Assembly (NCBI RefSeq): GCF_030826625.1
Contig: NZ_JAPJNQ010000022.1
Coordinates: forward strand, 1 to 29,010
DNA from: Corynebacterium sp.
Lineage (GTDB): Bacteria > Actinomycetota > Actinomycetes > Mycobacteriales > Mycobacteriaceae
DNA length: 29,010 bases
Direction of reading: 5' to 3'
This document shows, piece after piece, positions 15,433 to 22,129 of the stretch. Both the position numbers and the translations under genes were made by a program. Position 1 is the first letter of the stretch. Each line of letters begins with the position of its first letter. The notes under the pieces were generated by a model that made no database searches, was not told the DNA's origin, and saw only the letters and a list, made by a program, of their open reading frames with translations.

Positions 15433-17865
15433 CTATAGCCGAATCCCGATTCCTTTTAGCATCTCCGTGACGTTGTGCTTCAGTTGTGCAAAGCCTGGAT
15501 CGTTATTCAGCAAATGAATAATACCGCCAAATACTGCCGCGATTACGCCGAGCCCGGTAATGACCCGCAAAATTTTGGCAAGCGTGGTATCCGGCTGCTC
15601 TGTTGCTGGTTGGTCATCAACGACGATGAAGGTTGTGACCTCGTCTGTCGAGCCATCTGGGTAGGTCACCACAATCGTGGCGGTTTGGATTCCCGGCCCG
15701 GTGGTATCAAGCGGTGATTTCCAAGCATAGGTGGTGCCTGCCGGCAATTGCGCAGTATTTGTCAGGGCATCTTCTGCCTGGACAGCTGCGCCAGGTGCAA
15801 CTGTGACTGAGGTGTGTGGTGCGGGCGAATATTCTTCCGCCATGGTCTTTCCAGGTTTCGCGTCTGGGGTTGCGGAATCCTGATTATCCCCATGATCGCT
15901 GCCTACTGGCGCATCAGCGACTGGGATTTTGGCAGTCAGCTTGATCGGTGCGGGTGCTTTATCCGCATCCAGGCTGGCGCCCGTGGTGTACCACCATGCC
16001 CGGGTGTCCGGGGAAAGATAATCAATGAATTCTTTTGGCCACGAGTTCGGATATTGCTTCTCTTCTCCCTGATAGGCGCGTCCATAGAATTCGGGTGTTG
16101 CTTCGAAGGCGATTTCTCCACCGACAATGTCTATTGTCGAAGAGCTAAACGTGGCGACAGTGACGCGTTTGTAGCCCTCGCTCTTTTTATCTTCGTAGAC
16201 TGACCAGGCAACGTCCATAGTCAAGGCACCGGAGCCGTCTTCATTGACCTGTAATTCGGGATTACCCATCGTCGTAATTACGTGCGGGGCGAGCGTGGGG
16301 TAATGCTTGATGCGGAAACCGTTGCCAAAAGACATGTGCATTTGTTTAGTGGTTTTATCGAACCATCCTTGGGCGTGAGTGAAGCTTGGCAGATAGTTAT
16401 CCACTGTCACTGCTTCGCCTAGGGCTTCTACTGACCATGCCTTGAGGTATTCGTTGATTCCCCAGCGCAAATTCGCCTCTTTTACATCGACGGCGCTAGC
16501 CGGTTTGTGGACTGCTGCATCCTGGGGTTGTTCCGGGCCGTTCCAGCCTGTGCTGTCGGCGTCGACTGGTGGTTTCTGGTTCTCGTCGGCGGGCTGCAAG
16601 GGGGTAATCGCCGGTGTTGGCCCGGTTCGGTGCAGCTGGCTTACTCGGGAACGTTCTTTATAGGGGTGTGAAACGTACGCGACATCGCCCGTAGAGTTTC
16701 CGGTAACGACAGCGAGGTTGGCTTCGCCTGTACCATAGCCGCTCGTGACGCCCAGCTCAGTAAAATCGATCTTTTCGGCAACAGTCCAGGTTTCTGGGCT
16801 CACGACTGACACACGGTTGTCGTCAGCTGCTGCCGCATAAATTTCGTGTGTGCGCGGGTTAACGTGTAGCGAGTTAACCTTGGTTCCGACCTCGATCGGC
16901 ATACCGAGGAATTTGCCGGTCGCTGCATCGAGTGTGAGTATCTTGCTTTCTGTGAAATCGTCTTGCAAAGTTGGCTTGACGACGACGTACAGGTGCCCGA
17001 GTTCTGAGTCATAAGCTAGCTCGTATGGGCGCCCGCCTACTGCGGCCCCCTGAAAACTGGTTTCCGCGACGGGAATAGCCAGGTCTTGTACCCATTGTTT
17101 GGCTGCGGTGTTGTATCCAGTGATGACGTTTTCGCGGCCTGCGCTGATCCACAGCATCTTGCGGGTTGCATCATAGACTAGGCCATTAATCGACGGGTAT
17201 TTTTCCGTGCTAACAGGGATCGGCGTACTCACGGTTGCGTTCGTAGGGTCTACATGAACCAGGGATTTCGAATCGTAGATGTAGATTGCACCGGTATCTG
17301 TGTCTTCCACCATGCCCTTCGGGAACTTCGGGGTCCCAGAAATCTGGCGTACCACGGTTCCGTCATCTGCATTAAAGACGGTGAGTTTTCCCTCGCGTTG
17401 GTGTAGAGCGTAGATGTATTTTCCGTCATTGCTCAGAGAGATCTGTACTAGCGCTTCTTTGCTTGGAGCCCAGTACACGGTCTCAGATGGTTTCTGAGTT
17501 TCCAGGTCGAACCACGTTATTCCGCTGGGGCTCTCCCCTAGCTTGTCGACGGCTACCCAGCCGCGTCCACGTTTTTCGTCGATGAGGATGTCTCTGGTGA
17601 CTTCCCCGGCAGCAAACGTCGCGGTGACTTGGTGGTTTTTGCTTTGTTGCTCTTTTTGCGGCGTTGACGCGGTTTCGCTGTGTGGCACTTCACCGTGTAG
17701 TACTTGGCCGGGCGCTTTTTCACTATCCGGCGTTGTGCCACGTGCTACTTCTTGCGTCGCAGGTTGGGCAAAAGCTGGTTGTACAACGCTAAGGTGTATG
17801 CCGGTAACAGACATGCTTATTGTGGCCGCAATCCATATTTTGCGGAGGTTATGAGATTTTTGCAC
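15433..17865 (-). CDS. HtaA-domain heme-binding surface protein with N-terminal beta-propeller
   Basis: This exported 810-residue protein has four parts. A signal peptide (KIWIAATISMSVTG, cleavage near FAQPA, about residue 34) comes first. Residues about 65-410 are a YncE/40-residue-type beta-propeller with repeated strands such as NDGKYIYALHQ and IYAAAADDNRVSV. An HtaA domain spans about 463-640 (LRWGINEYLKAW, FGNGFRIKHYP, YGRAYQG). A Rib/alpha-like beta domain (about 675-755, TYPDGSTDEVTTFIVVDD) precedes a C-terminal membrane helix (about 768-788) and short tail. HtaA domains bind heme in corynebacterial uptake systems (HtaA, ChtA/ChtC). There is no LPxTG; anchoring is by the C-terminal helix. 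The start is GTG 17865 with TAAGCT 6 nt upstream. A DtxR-like box overlaps both, so expression is probably iron-repressed. Confidence 0.85.
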   Translation of the reverse strand: MQKSHNLRKIWIAATISMSVTGIHLSVVQPAFAQPATQEVARGTTPDSEKAPGQVLHGEVPHSETASTPQKEQQSKNHQVTATFAAGEVTRDILIDEKRGRGWVAVDKLGESPSGITWFDLETQKPSETVYWAPSKEALVQISLSNDGKYIYALHQREGKLTVFNADDGTVVRQISGTPKFPKGMVEDTDTGAIYIYDSKSLVHVDPTNATVSTPIPVSTEKYPSINGLVYDATRKMLWISAGRENVITGYNTAAKQWVQDLAIPVAETSFQGAAVGGRPYELAYDSELGHLYVVVKPTLQDDFTESKILTLDAATGKFLGMPIEVGTKVNSLHVNPRTHEIYAAAADDNRVSVVSPETWTVAEKIDFTELGVTSGYGTGEANLAVVTGNSTGDVAYVSHPYKERSRVSQLHRTGPTPAITPLQPADENQKPPVDADSTGWNGPEQPQDAAVHKPASAVDVKEANLRWGINEYLKAWSVEALGEAVTVDNYLPSFTHAQGWFDKTTKQMHMSFGNGFRIKHYPTLAPHVITTMGNPELQVNEDGSGALTMDVAWSVYEDKKSEGYKRVTVATFSSSTIDIVGGEIAFEATPEFYGRAYQGEEKQYPNSWPKEFIDYLSPDTRAWWYTTGASLDADKAPAPIKLTAKIPVADAPVGSDHGDNQDSATPDAKPGKTMAEEYSPAPHTSVTVAPGAAVQAEDALTNTAQLPAGTTYAWKSPLDTTGPGIQTATIVVTYPDGSTDEVTTFIVVDDQPATEQPDTTLAKILRVITGLGVIAAVFGGIIHLLNNDPGFAQLKHNVTEMLKGIGIRL

Positions 17866-17883
17866 CGGATTAGCTTACCCTAA
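17865..17883 (-). promoter_or_regulatory. DtxR-like iron box overlapping the -10 and start of the HtaA-protein gene
   Basis: Read on the minus strand, TTAGGGTAAGCTAATCCGG matches the DtxR consensus TTAGGTTAGCCTAACCTAA at about 12-13 of 19 positions, best in the left half. It covers the TAAGCT -10 hexamer (17872-17877) and reaches the GTG start, an ideal repressor position. The match is moderate, but the downstream heme-binding function supports it. Confidence 0.55.
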
Positions 17884-17925
17884 ACAAACATTGTCCAACA
17901 AGTGCTACGTGCTTCGGTTTGTATG

Positions 17926-18000
17926 CGCCCGCCCCGCAGCCGGCACCACCCCGCAGCGGGCGACTCCCGGCGACGGGCAGCGCCCCCGCGACGAGCGTGA
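17926..18000. repeat. GC-rich low-complexity intergenic element
   Basis: The sequence is built of short imperfect repeats around CCCCGCAGC, GGGCGAC and CCGGCGACG, sharply unlike the A/T-rich DNA next to it. A similar run occurs at about 15370-15430 between the AlkB-like and HtaA-protein genes. No coding or RNA gene is recognised in it. Confidence 0.4.
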
Positions 18001-18017
18001 CCCCGATATGTTTACGC

Positions 18018-18069
18018 AATCGACATTAGACATGTTTAATGTCGATTTTTCGCCTGAAAGTCGACATTA
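18018..18069. repeat. Three-copy 9-bp inverted/direct repeat downstream of the M20 gene
   Basis: TCGACATTA occurs at 18020-18028, inverted (TAATGTCGA) at 18037-18045, and direct again at 18061-18069. Copies one and two form an 11-bp-arm hairpin (18018-18028 with 18037-18047, 8-nt loop) followed on the plus strand by TTTTT. Copies two and three can pair instead around a 15-nt loop. The block lies just past the minus-strand M20 stop codon and so may end that operon, but the T-run is on the wrong strand for a classical minus-strand terminator. Confidence 0.6.
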
Positions 18070-18101
18070 CTTTTAATCGAATAATCCAATCAATCGTCTG
18101 A

Positions 18102-19325
18102 TCAGCGCAAATACTCACACGCTGCCGAGACCAACGCCCTGGTTCCGGTTTCTAGGGTCGGCTGCAGAACCGGTGCAAACTTCGGGCTGTGGTTCGGAAT
18201 TCTCACACCTTCGGGTGCACCGCCCAGCAACCAGAAGCAATAAGGTGCGCCAAAAGCGTCGGCAAGCACGGAAAAATCCTCTGAGGCAGTCAACGGCTCG
18301 ATGCGGTGCACGTTTCCTGCGCCAAGGTCACGTCCGAAGCACTCGGTCAACCGGCCGGCTACCACGTCGTCATTGTCTGTGACCGGGAAGGATTCGTAGT
18401 AGCGGAACTCCGGCTCCCGCGGCGCGCCGGCAGCTGCGGCTTCCCCGCGAGTGATCCGTTCGATCGCTGCGAGGATCCGTGCGCGCACTGCTTCGTCGTA
18501 AGCTCGCACGTTCAGCTTCAGCCGCGCGGTTTCCGGGATTACGTTCGGGCGCGTGCCGGCCTCCACGACACCGACGGTGACCACCCCAAATTCGTGCGGG
18601 CTCAGCTCACGCGCGACGATCGTCTGCAGCCGCTGCACCACGTTGGCGGCCAGCACAATCGGGTCCACGCTCAGGTGCGGCATCGAACCGTGCGAGCCGC
18701 GCCCATGCAGCGTGATGTCCACGTTCACTGCCGTCGACATGAACGGCCCCGGCACCACGCCCACGTGCCCAGCCGGCACCGGGCCACAAAACACATGCTG
18801 GCCCAGCACCACATCAGGCTTGGCGACGCGCTCCACCAGGCCATCGGCAACCATCGACTTTGAGCCCTCGCCGGTTTCTTCCCCCGGCTGAAACAGCAAT
18901 TGCAACCGGCCGGACCACTGCTCACGGTGGCGCATCATCAACGCCCCCATCGCCAGCAACGACGCCACATGGCAATCGTGCCCGCAGGCGTGCATAACGG
19001 AAACGGTCTTGCCCTCCAGGTTCACCGCTGTCGCCGTCGAGGCATAGTCCAGCCCGGTTTCTTCGCGTACCGGCAGCGCATCAAAATCTGCGCGCAGCAT
19101 GACCGTCGCGCCGGGCCCATTGTCCAGCGTGCCGACGAGCCCGCCACCGATCTCGTCGACGCGATAGCCCAGCGCCTCCAGCTCACGAGCGATCACCCCG
19201 CGCGTGCGCACCTCCTGCATGCTCAGCTCGGGGTTGCGGTGCAGGTCCAGGTAAATCTCTGTCTGCCACTGCTCCACCGTGGCGTAGTCGCCCATGATCG
19301 TAGTAACCGCGCTAGCTGCATCCAT
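18102..19325 (-). CDS. M20-family amidohydrolase (aminoacylase/hippurate hydrolase-like)
   Basis: This 407-residue cytoplasmic metallopeptidase shows the M20D order of motifs: LHRNPELSMQE (28-38), RADFDALPV (78-86), MHACGHD (111-117, with metal-binding Cys114 and His116), FQPGEE (145-150), GQHVF, GVVEAGTRPNVIP in the dimerisation domain, and SEDFS then NHSPKFAP near the end. Such enzymes remove acyl groups from N-acyl amino acids or similar amides using two metal ions; the substrate is not readable. ATG 19325 is preceded by AAGGAG, which overlaps the stop of the upstream membrane-protein gene (12-bp gap), so translation is coupled. By analogy with AbgAB-AbgT, the membrane partner may bring in the amide that this enzyme hydrolyses. 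Confidence 0.9.
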   Translation of the reverse strand: MDAASAVTTIMGDYATVEQWQTEIYLDLHRNPELSMQEVRTRGVIARELEALGYRVDEIGGGLVGTLDNGPGATVMLRADFDALPVREETGLDYASTATAVNLEGKTVSVMHACGHDCHVASLLAMGALMMRHREQWSGRLQLLFQPGEETGEGSKSMVADGLVERVAKPDVVLGQHVFCGPVPAGHVGVVPGPFMSTAVNVDITLHGRGSHGSMPHLSVDPIVLAANVVQRLQTIVARELSPHEFGVVTVGVVEAGTRPNVIPETARLKLNVRAYDEAVRARILAAIERITRGEAAAAGAPREPEFRYYESFPVTDNDDVVAGRLTECFGRDLGAGNVHRIEPLTASEDFSVLADAFGAPYCFWLLGGAPEGVRIPNHSPKFAPVLQPTLETGTRALVSAACEYLR

Positions 19326-19337
19326 AAACTTTGCTCC

Positions 19338-20645
19338 TTACAACAACACATTCGCAATCGCGGCGGATCCCACGAACGTACCGGTAAACACCAGCAGGGC
19401 GATCACGGCAATCTGCACGCCGGAATTTTTGAAGATCGAGACTTCCGTGCGCGAGATCGCCAACCCGGAATACGTCAACGCCGGGGTGAGCAGAGCCAGC
19501 ATGTTTAGCTGATCCGTCGCGGCAATGAATGCTTCCGACCATGGCAAAAACGGCAGCGCAGCCAGGATCGCCACCACGGAAATCCACGCCACGTTGGGCA
19601 CGCCGATGCGCACGTACTTCGTAATCAGCAGCCCGCCAATACAGCAGACGTAGAGGATCACCATGCCCGGCGCGGCAGCCAGCGGGTTTGCTCCGGAATT
19701 TACCCAGTTCACGACCAACGCCAGCACGCAAACCCACACCAGCGCAGCCAGTACTGTGCGGATCGGCAGCTCGGTGTCGCCTTCTTGGCCGGATTCCCAT
19801 TCTTCGTCGGTGTATGCGCTGAAGTTGCTTGCCGACGCCTTCTGTCGTCGCACTTTCGCCAGCACCGTGAACAGGCGTTCTGCTAGGGGTAGCGCGATGA
19901 ACGCAGAGACGAACAATCCAGTGCCGTAAGTGAGCAAGTTACTGGTAGCCGCGAAGGCGCTGATCTCGTTTGCGGCATCCGGCACGGTTTCTGCCAACGC
20001 CGTGGAGCACGCACCCATCATGCTGCCGGAGCCCACGCCACAGGCCATGGCCAGCGAGCGAATATCAAATACCTCCCAGGAGGCGAATAACCCGGCTACC
20101 AGTGAAAAGTACACGCCTCCGAAGACGGTGCCCATGACGTAGACGCCCATCACGCCGATGCCTTCGGAGGATTTCAGACCGTATCTATCCGCAACCAGCG
20201 CGATATTTGGTTCTCGTGCAATCGAGTGCGTCGCACCGATAGTTTCGCGCCCCATGTTGAACAACAGCACGGCCACTGGCATGGCGATCAGCAGTGTGGC
20301 AACGTTGCCGAGTTCTTGCAGGATCAACGCTGGCCCGGCTGCTATGATGTCGCCGATTTGCGGGCCAATGCCGATGGCGAATTTCGCCATGAACGGCATC
20401 ATGCAGATGAGAATCCACCGCGGCGCAATTCCTGCGCCCTGCTTGCCGACGACGTTGCCCAGACCAGAAACAATATTCGGGTTGAACAGCAGCGAGAAGA
20501 AAAACGCGTACAGCAGCGGCAGCAGAACTACCGTGCCGATGCCGATGTCGATCTGGATGATGCCGATGACCTCTGCCAGGCATGCGAGCACCAAAACGAC
20601 CAGGTGCAGGCGCCAATGCATCAGGCGTGCGATAATTTCAGCCAT
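19338..20645 (-). CDS. Polytopic membrane protein, DUF3100-like
   Basis: The protein has about 435 residues and roughly ten or more membrane segments (for example LHLVVLVLACLAEVIGII, TVVLLPLLYAFFFSLLF, LLIAMPVAVLLFN). A conserved-looking stretch, GVGSGSMMGACSTALAE followed by FAATSNLLTYGTGLF, agrees with what I recall of DUF3100, a family of unknown function. It is probably a transporter. A polar loop (KVRRQKASASNFSAYTDEEW) splits the two membrane halves. ATG 20645 is used; an in-frame GTG at 20678 with TACAGT 5 nt upstream is an alternative that adds 11 residues. It is the first gene of a two-gene operon with the M20 amidohydrolase, a link that suggests uptake of the hydrolase substrate. Confidence 0.78.
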   Translation of the reverse strand: MAEIIARLMHWRLHLVVLVLACLAEVIGIIQIDIGIGTVVLLPLLYAFFFSLLFNPNIVSGLGNVVGKQGAGIAPRWILICMMPFMAKFAIGIGPQIGDIIAAGPALILQELGNVATLLIAMPVAVLLFNMGRETIGATHSIAREPNIALVADRYGLKSSEGIGVMGVYVMGTVFGGVYFSLVAGLFASWEVFDIRSLAMACGVGSGSMMGACSTALAETVPDAANEISAFAATSNLLTYGTGLFVSAFIALPLAERLFTVLAKVRRQKASASNFSAYTDEEWESGQEGDTELPIRTVLAALVWVCVLALVVNWVNSGANPLAAAPGMVILYVCCIGGLLITKYVRIGVPNVAWISVVAILAALPFLPWSEAFIAATDQLNMLALLTPALTYSGLAISRTEVSIFKNSGVQIAVIALLVFTGTFVGSAAIANVLL

Positions 20646-20740
20646 ATAAGAAATTAAACTAGATGAATAACACCGCACAAAATACTGTATTCACGCTGTG
20701 TAGTCACAGTTTAGGCGGGCTAGCTCAAATGTATACCGCG

Positions 20741-22129
20741 CTACCACCGAGCCTCTGCTTTGCCCTGCATTACAAGTTCATAATGTGGCAAGAGCGTCTC
20801 TTCAGTTTTTGAGGTTAATCTTTTAAGGTCAAGTAGCTTGAGTGCTTCACGCATCACTTTCTCCCGATCATCAGTTTTAGCGCGAATCCTGCCTTTCAAC
20901 ACATACCGGGTAAGCTCATCGAACGGAATCTCGTCGATTTTTCGTGGCCCCCGAGTACGCAGTTTCATAGGACTCTGATGTGGCAGATAAAACGTGTATT
21001 CTGCAAAATCTCCTCCTTCAGGTTTCTGGGATACCCTCAGTTTGCCAGTTCTTATAAGGCTGCTCAAGATTTTCTTCCCCCGAAGCTCCACATACTTCGT
21101 CACCCGAACATCACCTGCACATTTAACGTATCGTGAATACAGATAGCTTCCTGTCATCGGTGCCTCTTGGCTCAGTATTCTTAAAAAGCCTTCTGCTAGT
21201 TCGCCATCACTTGCATCCTGCACCGATACCGTAGATCCCGTAAACTCAACGTACGGAACAGACGCTTTCCTCACATCCGCAGCTGACAACGTCTCTTCGC
21301 CGTCAAACGCAGTTTTTTCAATTGACGATGCAAACTCGGTAGCTGCTAGCTGGTTGTCGAAATCGGGCGTTGCGAACATTTTGTTTTCTTTATAGGTAGA
21401 AATATCTTCGCTGTTTAAAATCGGGCTGCCTGCGTACAGCCGCTCGCCTTCCACAGACGAGTCTTCGGCCGCACCGTCATTTTCTGAGAATGCATCTACA
21501 GCTAGGGTTGTCAGCGAATCTGGTTCGCCATCCGCATAAACTGCTTCGAGAATCTCTACATTTTTGGAGGCTTCAAACGAGGGGGCATCAGCACTCGCGA
21601 GAGTTATCCCCAGCTCATTTAGCTGACTCCATACTTTTTGCATCTGCGCATCAGAATCCAAATAGAAATCTGATTCGAAAATACGCACAAATGTCCATCC
21701 CAGCCGCTCCAGTTCGCGTTGCCGGTACTGATCCCGCAACGCATTCTGATCACTATGCCAATAATCCCCGTCACATTCTACGGCTAAACGTCCTTGAACT
21801 CCTGTCACCACGAGATCTATTCGATATCCAAGCTCTGGATACTGTGGGGTAACTTGGTAACCATTTTCCACAATTCTGTTGTAAACCCGCTGTTCAAATA
21901 GGGAATCAAACGGTTCTACGCGAACATCATTCGGCACACTGGCACTAACGGCAAGCTCGGGTGCTTTCTCTGCCACGCCATAGGCATATTGCAAAAGTTG
22001 TGCACGAATATCATTCGGGTTTAAGTCATCGAAACCAATTGAGTGGAATAACCACACTTGATCTTTCGCACGACTAACTGCCACGTTATACCGTTGCAAA
22101 GTTTCTTTTTTGGCCAACAAAGAGGCCTT
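20741..22129 (-). CDS. C-terminal part of the SF1 helicase-nuclease (motif VI, nuclease, C-terminal domain), -1 frame
   Basis: This frame has no plausible independent start and opens in the middle of the helicase. It begins with helicase motif VI, ETLQRYNVAVSRAKDQVW, which the upstream frame lacks. A Vsr/MTES_1575-like restriction-endonuclease domain follows (FEQRVYNRIVENGYQV, YRIDLVVTG, LAVECDGDYWHS), with the expected E...D...ExD acidic residues near plus-strand positions 21770-21900. An acidic linker comes next, then a C-terminal alpha/beta region of about 170 residues that resembles the DUF3320-type tail of such helicases. It continues the upstream gene in the -1 frame; a one-base slip at 22105-22111 would give a single protein of about 1749 residues. 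The stop is at 20741, about 95 bp before the DUF3100-like gene. It could be a broken gene, a sequencing artefact or a programmed frameshift product. Confidence 0.8.
   Translation of the reverse strand, partial: KASLLAKKETLQRYNVAVSRAKDQVWLFHSIGFDDLNPNDIRAQLLQYAYGVAEKAPELAVSASVPNDVRVEPFDSLFEQRVYNRIVENGYQVTPQYPELGYRIDLVVTGVQGRLAVECDGDYWHSDQNALRDQYRQRELERLGWTFVRIFESDFYLDSDAQMQKVWSQLNELGITLASADAPSFEASKNVEILEAVYADGEPDSLTTLAVDAFSENDGAAEDSSVEGERLYAGSPILNSEDISTYKENKMFATPDFDNQLAATEFASSIEKTAFDGEETLSAADVRKASVPYVEFTGSTVSVQDASDGELAEGFLRILSQEAPMTGSYLYSRYVKCAGDVRVTKYVELRGKKILSSLIRTGKLRVSQKPEGGDFAEYTFYLPHQSPMKLRTRGPRKIDEIPFDELTRYVLKGRIRAKTDDREKVMREALKLLDLKRLTSKTEETLLPHYELVMQGKAEARW

Noticed and set aside
18018..18050. 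The hairpin plus T-run as a standard plus-strand terminator
   Set aside because: No plus-strand gene lies upstream within 3 kb. The three-copy structure fits a more complex element, so it was listed as a repeat.
20705..20725. A TTAGG-containing stretch upstream of the DUF3100-like gene as another DtxR box
   Set aside because: Only the first five bases and a few others match the 19-bp consensus; the right half does not fit.
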